A stretch of 64,000 nt of DNA from an uncultured Treponema sp. (GCA_947167745.1 CAMVJE010000007.1:3894-67893), one strand, 5' to 3'. Positions 7,930-17,330 are shown, numbered from the stretch's first letter. Notes: generated from the sequence alone by a model not told the origin. Program-made: numbers and translations.

Positions 7930-7944
7930 TTACCTTTAGGTTAT
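7930..7944 (+). promoter_or_regulatory. Candidate operator site 2 of the XRE/Fic module
   Basis: TTACCTTTAGGTTAT, the inverted counterpart of the site at 7832-7846. The 85 bases between the two sites are very AT-rich (TATATAATCTATATATTATA) and probably hold the module's promoter. Confidence 0.5.
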
Positions 7945-7978
7945 GTTTGTTTTTTGTGTGTGATATGGATTTTATATT

Positions 7979-7996
7979 TTCGGGAAAAATTCCCGA
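7979..7996. repeat. 18-bp palindromic repeat, right flank of mobile mystery module
   Basis: Second identical copy of TTCGGGAAAAATTCCCGA (see 6752-6769). The following 35 bases hold partial echoes (TGCGGGAAAATT, TGCGGGAAGTAAAATT), suggesting a preferred insertion or recombination site. Confidence 0.7.
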
Positions 7997-8090
7997 CCTA
8001 CTGCGGGAAAATTACTCATGACAGCTCAAAATGCGGGAAGTAAAATTGCTCAATAACACCGTATTGTACTTTTACTGCGAGGAGAAAATT

Positions 8091-8759
8091 GTGCCTGAAA
8101 ATATTGAAAAAGAACAGAATTTACAAAGAATTTTCATTGATTTTACAATTTTGCTGAATGAACGCTTTTCTCAAATCGGCAAGAAGCTTGATTCCATTTC
8201 AGAAGACACAATACGCTATCTTTTCTTTTATGCTTGTACTCAAAACGGAATAAAACCTAACGAAATTACATTAGAAGAAAAAGGAAATTTCGATTGTGCA
8301 GGAAGTGAAGAACTAGAACTTGATATGCACATCGAAAAAAATGCGATAATTCCATCTATTGCCGCTGAATTCAAGTATCACAGACAAGAAGGCTCTACTC
8401 CAGAGAAATTTGACTGGGCAGGAAATTTAATCAGAGATTTCAATCGCCTGAAAAAATCTAAACGTGGAGAAAAAAGACTTTCCATTTATATCGCAAGTCC
8501 TCAAATGCAAGCTAAATACAAAGAGAGGAAGGATTGGGGTTCATTTATGAATGAACTTATGTCTTTTCCAGAAGGAGAAAAAAGGAATTTCTCTTTGCCA
8601 GAAGGGGTAAGCACAACATTCAAGGAAAAGACCAAATTGGCTAAAAATTCGACAGAATATTTTACTGAAACAGATATTGTCTGTCGTTTTAGCAAAGAAC
8701 TCGCCAGCGGTAACAATGACGAAGAAAAGTTCGCCTTGCGAATCTTTGAAATATTATAA
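8091..8759 (+). CDS. PD-(D/E)XK-like nuclease-fold protein, first gene of the SPFH/zinc-ribbon cluster
   Basis: The frame is open from an ATG at 8031, but that start has no SD. A GTG at 8091 is preceded 6 bases upstream by AGGAG (8080-8084) and is the better start, giving 222 residues. The middle shows ELELDMHI...IAAEFKYHR, i.e. D78 and E93-x-K95 with a helix after, the usual order of a restriction-endonuclease-like fold. I do not know a named family. The next gene begins 38 bases later on the same strand. Whether it acts on DNA, or is a degenerate nuclease fold used for binding, cannot be told from sequence. Confidence 0.65.
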   Translation: MPENIEKEQNLQRIFIDFTILLNERFSQIGKKLDSISEDTIRYLFFYACTQNGIKPNEITLEEKGNFDCAGSEELELDMHIEKNAIIPSIAAEFKYHRQEGSTPEKFDWAGNLIRDFNRLKKSKRGEKRLSIYIASPQMQAKYKERKDWGSFMNELMSFPEGEKRNFSLPEGVSTTFKEKTKLAKNSTEYFTETDIVCRFSKELASGNNDEEKFALRIFEIL

Positions 8760-8797
8760 TAAATTTTTGGAAATAACCGAAAGAAGGAGAAAAATAT

Positions 8798-11737
8798 ATG
8801 GCAATTTTAGTATGCGAGAATTGTGGCAGAAGATTTTCTGATAGCACAAAATATTGGACAAGCAATGGTCGGGATTTTTGTTGTGAAGCTTGTGTTGATG
8901 AATTTAATCATAAGCAGGAAATGAGAAAAGAGGAAATAAAAGCCTCTTGGCATACCTGTGCGTATTGTGGGGAAAAAATTGATCCAAACGACGGTTGGCT
9001 AGAAACCTTTCAAAATGGTAAATGGTATCACGGAAAATGCTGGGAAGATGTAAAAAACACATGTACTTGTAAAAACTGCGGAAAAAAATACATTCAAGAT
9101 CCTGTAAACGGTATTTTTGATGATTTCTGTAGCTCTGAATGTAGAAAAGAATACACAAAAAAACAGGAAGAAGAAGCTGCTGCAAAAGAGAAAGCCGAGG
9201 AAGAACGAAAAGCAAAAGAAGAGTTGGAAGCACGCCGAAAGAAGCGACAGAATGCAATGGCAAAATGTGTTGAAATTGATGGCGCATACTACAGTCCTGA
9301 CAAAACAACGCTTGTCGGTGTAAATGAAACTGTTCGCCGGTTTACAGTTTTAGACGGCGTTGTTGAAATTGCCGAAGACGCCTGTTTTGAATGTAAAGAC
9401 TTAAAATCAATTACACTGCCAAATACTCTTGAGGAAATTGGAGAACATGCATTTCAAGAGTGTACATCGCTTTCTTCTATCACCATTCCTAAAAGTATAA
9501 AAAAAATTGGTAAAGGTGCTTTTTTTAAATGCGAATCCATTGAACAAGCTGTATTTGAAGAAGGTGTAGCGACAATTGGCGAACATGCATTTCAGGCGTG
9601 TACATCACTTTCTTCCGTAAATATTCCAGGAAGTGTAAAAGAGATTGGAAAAGCTGCATTTGCAATATGTGAATCACTTGAGAAAGTTGTAATTGAAGAT
9701 GGTGTAAAGGCAATCAGCGAATATGCTTTTCACGGCTGTAAGTCGTTAAAAGAAATTACCTTTCCAAAATCAGTAACAACACTCAAAAGCTATGCCCTTT
9801 CAAAAACAGGATTTACTTCGTTTGAAATTCCAGACTCAATCACAGAACTTGGCGAATATGCCTTCTGGAAATGTGAAAATTTGAAATCTGTATCTATTCC
9901 TAACAGCATAAAAACAGCAGGAGAATGCATTTTTGCTGAATGTAAAGCTTTGGAATCTGTTGATATAGCCGAAGGTGTAAGCGAACTTTGGGAACATATG
10001 TTCACAAAATGTACAGGATTAAAATCTATAAAAATTCCACAATCTGTTACTACGATTAAAGAATATGCACTTTCAAAAACAGGTTTTGACTCTTTTGAAA
10101 TTCCTGAGACAATCACCGAACTTGGAAATGGTGTTTTCTGGAAATGCGAAAGTTTAAGTTCTGTGTCTATTCCTAACAGTATCAAAACTTTTGGTGAATC
10201 TGTTTTCTCTAAATGCCCGTCTTTGAAGAGTGTAAATATAGCCGAAGGGGTAAAATCTCTTGGAAAAGAGACATTCTCTGAATGTACCGCGTTGGAAACA
10301 ATTAATTTACCGGAAGGAATAACAGAGCTTGCAGGAAAACTGTTTTATGAATGTAAGAAACTTAAATCAGTAAAGATCCCAAACTCAGTTACAAAAATCG
10401 GAGATGCATTTGAATACTGCGAATCGATTACTTCTGTCGATGATATACTCTTAAAGATTGAGGAATTGGGAGAAAGAGCTTTCAATGGGACTGGAATCAC
10501 AGAATTAACAATCCCTGCAAACATTAAAAAAATCGGTGACCTTGCGTTCCAAAATTGTAAGTCATTGAAGAAAGTTTCCATCGCAGAAGGAATAACAGAA
10601 TTAGGCATACATTTTCTTTCGTGCTGTAACGCTCTTTCAGATGTTAAGCTTCCATCAAGCATAAAGGAACTTCAAAAAGGAACGTTTAACCGTTGTTACT
10701 CTTTGACTTCTATAAATATTCCGCAGGGAGTAGCAAAAATCAATGAGGCATTCTGCGACTGTATTTCCTTAAAATCTATATCTTTGCCACAAAACATTAA
10801 AGAAATAAATAGCAGCTTTAACATGTGCTTTTCTTTGCAATCTGCAAGCGTTAGTGGAAAAACAGAAATAAAGAATTCATTTGGCGGCTGTTTTTCTTTA
10901 CGAAAGATTCCTGTTACCGGAGGCGGATATAAGGACAACTCTAAATACAATCCAGAAAAAGCAAAAGAAGCATTCAACAATGCGTTGGAATTTGCAGGAG
11001 ATGATAACTTAAAACTATCGTTCGGCAATAGTAAAGGTTCTTTTAATTTCTCTTCAGCTTCTTCCATCTTAGACAGAGGCTTTTGGGCAAATTGGAGCAA
11101 TACGAAAAAGATTGGTTTCATAATTCTCAATCTCTTCACTTATTTTATTCCGCTTATTCTTGTGCTTATTTGCCGCAAAGTACCGTTCAAGGTTCTCTGG
11201 CAGAAAAAATGGTTCAAGATTGCAACAGCTGCAGTTGGGGCAGTTCTGGTAATCTGTATCGCGAACAATGCGATTCAAAATCATAAGTCACAGAAAGCCT
11301 ATGAGCGAAGTTTTGAAAAATGGCGAATCTATGAAGGTGATAAAAAGCCGTTCACAAACGCTTACCGCAGATTCGCGCTTTCTGAAAATGAGCTTCGCCT
11401 TGTTAGAATTGACGTGCTTTCTGACGAAAAGCTTAAAAGCGAAACAGATTCTCTTAAACGCTCCCATGACAGCACCCCAAGAAAATTTGTTCCGCTGAAC
11501 AAAGAAATAAAATCTTGGCTTATGGAAAATCTTGAAGGTCTTTTTCCTGCCGATTCAAAATCCATAGTAAAAATTCAGCTAGATGATTCTGAGGGTGAAA
11601 TCAGCAAAGCTAAAGCAGAAAAAGAAAAAATCGCGAATCCAAGAGGTATCTTTACCATTACAACAACAAGCGACGGAAAGATAAAGGATATTGCGGATAA
11701 AACAGGCTTAGGTTTTTATGACTATAGAATAAAATAA
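8798..11737 (+). CDS. Three zinc fingers + BspA-type leucine-rich repeats + two membrane segments
   Basis: 979 residues, unusual order of parts. (1) Three treble-clef/zinc-ribbon units in the first 125 residues: C6xxC9...C29xxC32, then HTCAYCGE...YHGKCW, then CTCKNCGKKY...FCSSEC. (2) A charged coiled coil at about 128-155 (EEEAAAKEKAEEERKAKEE). (3) About 24 BspA-type LRR_5 repeats from about 165 to 710 (IGEHAFQECTSLSSITIP). (4) Hydrophobic segments at about 774-795 and 807-826, then a soluble tail of about 150 residues. There is no signal peptide, so the zinc fingers and LRRs should be cytoplasmic and tethered. LRR_5 proteins are normally surface-exposed. Strong AAGGAG precedes the ATG. It clusters with an SPFH protein. 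Confidence 0.85.
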   Translation: MAILVCENCGRRFSDSTKYWTSNGRDFCCEACVDEFNHKQEMRKEEIKASWHTCAYCGEKIDPNDGWLETFQNGKWYHGKCWEDVKNTCTCKNCGKKYIQDPVNGIFDDFCSSECRKEYTKKQEEEAAAKEKAEEERKAKEELEARRKKRQNAMAKCVEIDGAYYSPDKTTLVGVNETVRRFTVLDGVVEIAEDACFECKDLKSITLPNTLEEIGEHAFQECTSLSSITIPKSIKKIGKGAFFKCESIEQAVFEEGVATIGEHAFQACTSLSSVNIPGSVKEIGKAAFAICESLEKVVIEDGVKAISEYAFHGCKSLKEITFPKSVTTLKSYALSKTGFTSFEIPDSITELGEYAFWKCENLKSVSIPNSIKTAGECIFAECKALESVDIAEGVSELWEHMFTKCTGLKSIKIPQSVTTIKEYALSKTGFDSFEIPETITELGNGVFWKCESLSSVSIPNSIKTFGESVFSKCPSLKSVNIAEGVKSLGKETFSECTALETINLPEGITELAGKLFYECKKLKSVKIPNSVTKIGDAFEYCESITSVDDILLKIEELGERAFNGTGITELTIPANIKKIGDLAFQNCKSLKKVSIAEGITELGIHFLSCCNALSDVKLPSSIKELQKGTFNRCYSLTSINIPQGVAKINEAFCDCISLKSISLPQNIKEINSSFNMCFSLQSASVSGKTEIKNSFGGCFSLRKIPVTGGGYKDNSKYNPEKAKEAFNNALEFAGDDNLKLSFGNSKGSFNFSSASSILDRGFWANWSNTKKIGFIILNLFTYFIPLILVLICRKVPFKVLWQKKWFKIATAAVGAVLVICIANNAIQNHKSQKAYERSFEKWRIYEGDKKPFTNAYRRFALSENELRLVRIDVLSDEKLKSETDSLKRSHDSTPRKFVPLNKEIKSWLMENLEGLFPADSKSIVKIQLDDSEGEISKAKAEKEKIANPRGIFTITTTSDGKIKDIADKTGLGFYDYRIK

Positions 11738-11816
11738 GACCAAGCATCACATTCGGCAGAATTTCCCATTTTCGGAAAATTCTGCCGTTATTTTTTTTCA
11801 ATAAAGGATCAACAAT

Positions 11817-12707
11817 ATGCCAGAAACTCGTCAGCAAGAATTCGTCGGAAAAATCAAAAAATGCCCTAATTGTGGGCAACCTTTTCAGAGCTTTAAGATA
11901 AAATGTCCTTCATGCGGATTTGAGTTCTCTGGAATTGAAGCAGTAAAGTCAGTAAAAGATTTCTTTTATGTTTATCAAAGGGAAAATAACAAATGGCAGA
12001 GGCTTGAACTCATAAAGAATTTTCCTGTTCCGAATTCAAAAGAAGATATTCTTGAATTCGCTATTCTCGCAAGTCAGCAGACAAAATCGCTCGCAAATTC
12101 TCAAAGCTCAAAACTGAACTTACAAAACTATATGATGAGCACATTGAATGAACAGGGCGGCATTCTTGGAGCATATAAGAATGTTTTTACAGGAAATCAA
12201 AATCAGAATAAAGTAAGCCAGGAAGATTTTTACATCGCATGGAAAAATAAGCTTGAGCAGATTCGGTTAAAAGCGGAACTTGCATTCGCCAACGACAAGG
12301 AAGATTTTGAGCAGCTTTCAAAAATAATCTCCGAAGCATTTGAGTCGGTAAATAATCTTCAAAAAAAGCAGAAAGCTACAAAAAAGAAAATCATAATCAT
12401 GTCCGTTATTTCTTTGATTTTAATCGTCGCATTCGCTCTTGCACCTATTGTCTTTTTGAAAAAAACAGGCCAGTTGGATTTTACCCCACGAGAAACTGAA
12501 AATACCCGTCTTGAAAATCTTATGACAGAAATTCAGTCAGAAATAGAAGCGGGGGAATATGATTCAGCGGAACTAAAACTCATGGATTTACGCTGGAAAG
12601 AGGGGGCTTCTGACAATAAATATTACCAGACTGAAAGGGAAATATGGAATTCCAAGCGGGAATTACTTCAAAAACAGATAGACTCAAAACGAAGAGGTGG
12701 CAAATAA
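11817..12707 (+). CDS. Zinc-ribbon protein with one membrane segment
   Basis: 296 residues. An N-terminal zinc ribbon, CPNCGQPFQSFKIKCPSCGF (about 16-36), is followed by a helical region of about 150 residues, a KK-flanked membrane segment at about 191-215, and a C-terminal helical region of about 75 residues rich in Glu/Lys. No enzyme motif. The stop overlaps the start of the SPFH gene by one base (TAATG), so the two are translationally coupled and probably act together. The set zinc ribbon + membrane protein + SPFH resembles in composition the ydjG-ydjH-ydjI genes beside pspA in Bacillus subtilis, a membrane-stress module; homology is not established. Confidence 0.75.
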   Translation: MPETRQQEFVGKIKKCPNCGQPFQSFKIKCPSCGFEFSGIEAVKSVKDFFYVYQRENNKWQRLELIKNFPVPNSKEDILEFAILASQQTKSLANSQSSKLNLQNYMMSTLNEQGGILGAYKNVFTGNQNQNKVSQEDFYIAWKNKLEQIRLKAELAFANDKEDFEQLSKIISEAFESVNNLQKKQKATKKKIIIMSVISLILIVAFALAPIVFLKKTGQLDFTPRETENTRLENLMTEIQSEIEAGEYDSAELKLMDLRWKEGASDNKYYQTEREIWNSKRELLQKQIDSKRRGGK

Positions 12708-13870
12708 TGGGAATCTTCAAAAATAAAAAAGAAGGCGGTTTGATGGATGTCATCCGCTGTGATGAAAAAGATTATTTGATTTGGAAATGGCGACCTGATG
12801 CTGACGGAGCGGAAAATCTTTCCAAAAAAGAAAATGCGATCCGCTACGGTTCCTCTTTACGCGTAAAAGATGGTGAGGTTGCTGTTTTCGTTTATGCACA
12901 AAAAGACGGAAAAATGCAGGATTTTATTGAAGGCCCCTTTGACGATACGATTAAGACTGCGAATTTTCCGGTTCTTTCTTCGATTGTAGGTCTTGCTTTC
13001 GGCGGATCATCCCCTTTTCAGGCAGAAATTTACTTCATCAACCTTGCAAAAATAAATCAAGTTCAGTTCGGAGTTCCGTACTTTGATGTGGCAGACCCGC
13101 GATTTATGGATTTCGCAGTTCCTGTCGCAGTCCGAGGGGTGATTAACTTCAAGATTACCGATTACAAAGAATTTATAAAACTTCACAGGCTTGTTGAATT
13201 CAATCTTCAAGATTTTCAGACTCAGATTCGCTCCGCAGTCAAAAGATATGTAAAAGAACTTGTTACAAATATTCCGAGCGAAAAAGGGCTTCCTGTGATT
13301 CAGCTTGAACGAAAAATCCGCGAGATTAACGAAGGCGTAAACCAGCTTGTAAAACCACGGTTTCAAAATGATTTCGGAGTTAGCGTAACTGAAGTTGATA
13401 TTTCAGAAATTGAGATTGATAAAACAAGCGACGGCTATCAAAAACTCATGACCGTTACACAAAACGTAACTATGCAGACCACTTTAGCTCAGGCAGCTGT
13501 AAACATCAAACAGATGCAGGACATGCAGAGAGTTCAAATCGAAGAAATGCAGCGCGCTCAGAGATTACAGACTGAAAGCGCAAATATTTCGGCTCATCAG
13601 CTTAATCAGCAGACAGCGGTTGGAATTGCAAATGCAGAAGCATTCGGCAAAATGGGCGCGAACGGTGGCGGACAAATAAATATCGCAGGAAACGGATTCA
13701 ACCCAGCCGGAATGATGGTCGGACTTTCGCTCGGAACTGTAATCGGTCAGAATATGGCAGGAATGATGAGCGGAATTCTTGGAGGAGCAGCGGCAGAAAA
13801 CAAAGTTCCGCAAAGTCAGCAGACACAGACTTCTGAACCACCAGTTAAACCTGAACAGCCGGAAAAATAA
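12707..13870 (+). CDS. SPFH/Band-7 'virion core' family protein (YdjI-like)
   Basis: 388 residues from the ATG at 12707, which overlaps the previous stop and follows GAAGAGGTGG. The frame is open further upstream (12644), but without an SD. The SPFH domain covers about 25-250, starting MDVIRCDEKDYLIWKWRPD with YGSSLRVKDGEVAVF and ...PVAVRGVINFKITDYKEF, as in the YdjI/virion-core group. Next come a Gln-rich coiled coil (TLAQAAVNIKQMQDMQRVQ) and a Gly/Pro/Gln tail. Such proteins form membrane-associated rings or scaffolds, often next to zinc-ribbon proteins. Here it should nucleate the complex with the two zinc-finger membrane proteins upstream. Confidence 0.9.
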   Translation: MGIFKNKKEGGLMDVIRCDEKDYLIWKWRPDADGAENLSKKENAIRYGSSLRVKDGEVAVFVYAQKDGKMQDFIEGPFDDTIKTANFPVLSSIVGLAFGGSSPFQAEIYFINLAKINQVQFGVPYFDVADPRFMDFAVPVAVRGVINFKITDYKEFIKLHRLVEFNLQDFQTQIRSAVKRYVKELVTNIPSEKGLPVIQLERKIREINEGVNQLVKPRFQNDFGVSVTEVDISEIEIDKTSDGYQKLMTVTQNVTMQTTLAQAAVNIKQMQDMQRVQIEEMQRAQRLQTESANISAHQLNQQTAVGIANAEAFGKMGANGGGQINIAGNGFNPAGMMVGLSLGTVIGQNMAGMMSGILGGAAAENKVPQSQQTQTSEPPVKPEQPEK

Positions 13871-13890
13871 AACTTGTATAGAGGTGTCAG

Positions 13891-14214
13891 ATGAAAATCA
13901 ACTATTTTTTACTTTTTATAGCATTTGCAATTTCAGCCCTGATCGGCTACGGCTTTTGGGCAGGAACAGAAAATCTTTATCTCGTAATTGGCTCAACTTT
14001 TGTGTCGTTTATAACGCTTTCTGGAATTCTTGCAGTTTCTTTCGGTCGGGGAAGCGGCAATCTAAAAGCTCTTTCAGTGTGCTTTTTTGCATTCAGTCTT
14101 ATCGAACATCTGATTTTCGCATTTGCCGGATACCGACAAGCACCATATATAATCATCACAGGAATTTTGATTCTGGTGTACGCGATGATTTTTTACCTCG
14201 TCGCAAAAAATTAG
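13891..14214 (+). CDS. Small four-helix membrane protein
   Basis: 107 residues, almost entirely hydrophobic, with four predicted segments (about 5-24, 30-52, 58-78, 84-104). AGAGGTG precedes the ATG, 20 bases after the SPFH stop, so it is probably the last gene of the cluster. No family recognised. The next 20 bases lead directly into the second purL remnant on the other strand. Confidence 0.7.
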   Translation: MKINYFLLFIAFAISALIGYGFWAGTENLYLVIGSTFVSFITLSGILAVSFGRGSGNLKALSVCFFAFSLIEHLIFAFAGYRQAPYIIITGILILVYAMIFYLVAKN

Positions 14215-14239
14215 GATAAAGCCTGTTCCTAAAAAGTGG

Positions 14240-14761
14240 TCAGCCCCAGATGCCACCGATACAAGTCGCCGCACCGCCGAAAGGCTCGATTTCTGTAGGA
14301 TGATTGTGTGTTTCGTTTTTGAACTGCAAGAGCCACTGCTCGGTTTCTTCTTTGCCCTCTGGGAGAGGCTTGTCCTTTCGTTTCGCATAGATATCAGTGT
14401 GCATTGCCTTGTAATTTTTGAGGGATTCCTTAAACCTCAAATGGCAGTGGTCGCTCCAGTAAGTGTCGAGGACTCGGATTTCAGTCTCGGTCGGGTCGCG
14501 CCCCACTTACTTGAAGTAATCCTGCAAGAACTGAATGTCAGCTAAGTCCATCGCCAAGCCCATTTTCTCGCGGTAAGAGTCGAGTTCCTTTTTATTGAAG
14601 CCGATGAAACCAGTGACGGTCGGAATGTCAGCGGGGTCGGTTTCAAGCTCCGTGTAGACGACAGAATCGCTCTGCGGCTCAGAGAAAATCCGCGTAGCCG
14701 CCCCCTTCGACACATCTTCGCTCTGGAAGCCGTCTTTGCGCTCTACATAAATACGAAACAT
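14240..14761 (-). pseudogene. purL: purL remnant 2, internally shortened by several deletions
   Basis: Begins MFRIYVERKDGFQSE at 14761 and then jumps to DVSKGAATRIFSEPQSDS, LETD to PADIPTV, and WSDHCH to LRFKESLKNY. It also jumps from KDKPL to PEGKEETEQWLLQF before ending at FKNETHNHPTEIEPFGGAA and CIGGIWG. Each jump removes PurL sequence still present in remnant 1, and a frame change occurs near 14507. So this is a patchwork of PurL N-terminal segments covering slightly more of the gene than remnant 1, in about half the length. A functional purL must lie elsewhere if the cell makes purines. Confidence 0.87.
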
Positions 14762-14829
14762 TTTTATATTGCAGTGATTTGCAGACTTTATTGGAAGATA
14801 AAAATATTTAGTGGAGTTTATTCAAATCT

Positions 14830-14842
14830 GTCTGTATAATAC
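14830..14842 (+). promoter_or_regulatory. Extended -10 promoter of the chemoreceptor gene
   Basis: TGTATAAT (14833-14840) is an extended -10 element about 25 bases before the ATG at 14865. No good -35 hexamer is seen, consistent with an extended -10 promoter. Confidence 0.45.
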
Positions 14843-14864
14843 TTATATTTCGGGAGTTTTATTT

Positions 14865-17330
14865 ATGAAAAAGAACACTATTGCTTTTTTAACCCGTTCG
14901 CTTGTTGATAACACGGGAAGATGTATGTGGCAGGGGCTTTTGTCTGCTTGCGAAAAAAAAGGCGTTCCAATCATTACTTTCCGGGGACCTCTTTTGAATT
15001 CCGGTGCCGGGTCGATAATATATCATCTTATCGATGACAATACTTTCAGCGGTTTAGTTTCCTGGGCTTCTTCGGATGTAACGGATGATGTAATAGATTT
15101 TTATAAAAAATTCAGTCAGACAAAACTTGTTTGTATGACTTTTAAGGTTCCTGCTAAGCCGGTTATATATGCTGACTGCAAAACGGGAATGATGGAACTT
15201 ATGGATCATCTTATAGAAGTTCATCATTTTGAAAAAATAGCCTTTGTCCGGGGACCAGTGGCACATAGTTACGCAAAGGAAAGATTCGAAGGTTATCAGG
15301 AGTCTCTTAAAAATCACAATATTAATATAGATGAAAAGTTGATTTCTGAGCCTGTTGGATGGGGGCTTGGGGACGGCGAAAAGGCTGTCAAAGCTTTCAT
15401 GGATAAAGGTCTTAGAATCGGTCAGGACATTCAGGCTATTGTTTGCGTCGGAGATAATGTTGCCATCGGTGCTCAGGAATATATCATTCAGCAGGGGTAT
15501 TCCGTTCCTTACGATGTTGCGGTCTGCGGTTTTAATGGAACCAATGATGCGGCCTGGTGTAATCCTCCAATCACTTCCGTCGAGATGCCATTTTTTGGAA
15601 TTGGTGAAAGATCATTTGACACTCTTAATGCGATGCTGGAAGACCGGGAATTTCCTCTGGAATATCGTTACCAGACAAAGCTACGCCTGGGAGAGTCTTG
15701 TGGCTGCAAGTCAAATACTGTATTAAATGCCGTGGTAGAAGTTGCAGAAGAAGATGGAGGGCAATACGCTGCCAGGAAGTTATTTTTCAGAAAAAAGGAA
15801 AGTCCTTCAATTCGAGAGAAATCAAAGCAGAAAATTTCTGAAACGCTCTCTTCAAGGGAATGGCAGGATTCAAGCTGTCATAAAATTTTGGACTATGTAA
15901 AAAATGAAAGGGAAACAAACGCACAAATAATTGAATTTTTCAGTAAAAATCTTACCAGATTGATTTCTGCTTATACTGATTCACTGCTTGCCCTTCAAAG
16001 TCAAGATTCTTCTTTTATTTTGGATTTTACGAAGACACTGAACGCTTTTCTTAAAATTTCAACTGAATTTTCTTTCTGGCAGAATTTTATTTCTATCCTG
16101 AAAAAGCAGGTAGGAGAAATCATTGCCAAGTCGTATTATAATCATATTTCTGAAAATTTGTTCCAGCAGTGCCGGGTTTTGATACATGAATATGATGTCC
16201 GGGGGCAGAAACAGCGCTCCCTCATGGAACTTCGTTATGAAACAGAACTTCGCAATACCAGTGCAGAACTTCTTTCCAGTTATGAAATCCCGGTTCTGAT
16301 GAATATTCTGGAAAAATCCCTGAAAAAACTTAAAATTCCGGGAGTATATGTCATTCTTTACGAAGATTGCAAATTCACGCAGGAAAATCTTGAAATTCCT
16401 GAAAAAAGCCGGCTGATTATGGCTATGCATGATGAGAAGAGAATTAGCCTTGCAGAAGATGGAGTTCTGTTTAAAACAAAAGACATTATTCCTGACCACT
16501 ATTTACCAGATTCGGCATATTATTCTCTGATTGTAGAGTCACTGCATTTTCAGGATAAATTCATCGGCTATATGGTATTTCAGGAAGGACCTCAAACAGG
16601 TGCTCCGTATGACGCCTTGCGCGATCAACTTTCAAGTTCTTTGTACGGGGCCATTATTTTAAAAGAGCGTAACAAAAGCAAGGAGCGGATTGAAAGTGTA
16701 ATGCACAGTATGTCTGATAAGGCTGATTCCATTTCCTCTTCTTCAAAACAGATTTCTGACAATATTTCTTCCATTTCGAATTCCATGACTGGCTTTACTG
16801 GAAATATTAAGAATATTTCAGAAAACATTGAGACCGTTGCAGAAACTGTAAACAAAGCTACCCAAATGATGGGAGAAGCAAAAGTCGCCATTGTAAATCT
16901 TGTGGAAAGCACTAGGGAAATTTCAGCTGCCATCGATTCAATCGGAAATATTGCTGAAACAACGAATGTTCTGGCATTAAACGCTTCAATTGAGGCAAGC
17001 CATGCAGGCGAAGCCGGAAAGGGATTCAGTGTTGTTGCTAAAGAAGTAAAGGGTCTTGCCGCTCAGACTGTAGACGCTACTGAGAAGATTCAGGAACTTA
17101 TGCGCATGAACAGCAATAATACAAACAACACGGATAAAATCATCAGTGCAACCGAAAATTCAATCAGGAGTATCAATGAATTATCCGAAAAAATCCGGGA
17201 ATCAATAAACAATCAGGTTAACGCTTCTTCAGAAATTTCTTCCCAGATTTACAGTGCAAATTCTAGTGTTGCGGGCATATCGTCTGCTATAGAAGAACTT
17301 GCTGGTTTGGGAGACAGTTTTAAGGGATAA
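14865..17330 (+). CDS. Cytoplasmic chemoreceptor: LacI-type ligand domain fused to an MCP signalling domain
   Basis: 821 residues from the ATG at 14865 (CGGGAG upstream); an ATG at 14811 has no SD. Residues about 1-290 form a LacI/Peripla_BP_3 sugar-binding domain without helix-turn-helix or signal peptide ([19 protein letters not shown] ... VICVGDN-like [11 protein letters not shown] ... [12 protein letters not shown]). A helical middle region follows. The C-terminus (about 615-820) is an MCP signalling hairpin with tip [33 protein letters not shown]. No membrane segment is present, so it senses an intracellular ligand and should signal to CheA/CheW. It stands alone, downstream of purL remnant 2. 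Confidence 0.9.
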   Translation: MKKNTIAFLTRSLVDNTGRCMWQGLLSACEKKGVPIITFRGPLLNSGAGSIIYHLIDDNTFSGLVSWASSDVTDDVIDFYKKFSQTKLVCMTFKVPAKPVIYADCKTGMMELMDHLIEVHHFEKIAFVRGPVAHSYAKERFEGYQESLKNHNINIDEKLISEPVGWGLGDGEKAVKAFMDKGLRIGQDIQAIVCVGDNVAIGAQEYIIQQGYSVPYDVAVCGFNGTNDAAWCNPPITSVEMPFFGIGERSFDTLNAMLEDREFPLEYRYQTKLRLGESCGCKSNTVLNAVVEVAEEDGGQYAARKLFFRKKESPSIREKSKQKISETLSSREWQDSSCHKILDYVKNERETNAQIIEFFSKNLTRLISAYTDSLLALQSQDSSFILDFTKTLNAFLKISTEFSFWQNFISILKKQVGEIIAKSYYNHISENLFQQCRVLIHEYDVRGQKQRSLMELRYETELRNTSAELLSSYEIPVLMNILEKSLKKLKIPGVYVILYEDCKFTQENLEIPEKSRLIMAMHDEKRISLAEDGVLFKTKDIIPDHYLPDSAYYSLIVESLHFQDKFIGYMVFQEGPQTGAPYDALRDQLSSSLYGAIILKERNKSKERIESVMHSMSDKADSISSSSKQISDNISSISNSMTGFTGNIKNISENIETVAETVNKATQMMGEAKVAIVNLVESTREISAAIDSIGNIAETTNVLALNASIEASHAGEAGKGFSVVAKEVKGLAAQTVDATEKIQELMRMNSNNTNNTDKIISATENSIRSINELSEKIRESINNQVNASSEISSQIYSANSSVAGISSAIEELAGLGDSFKG

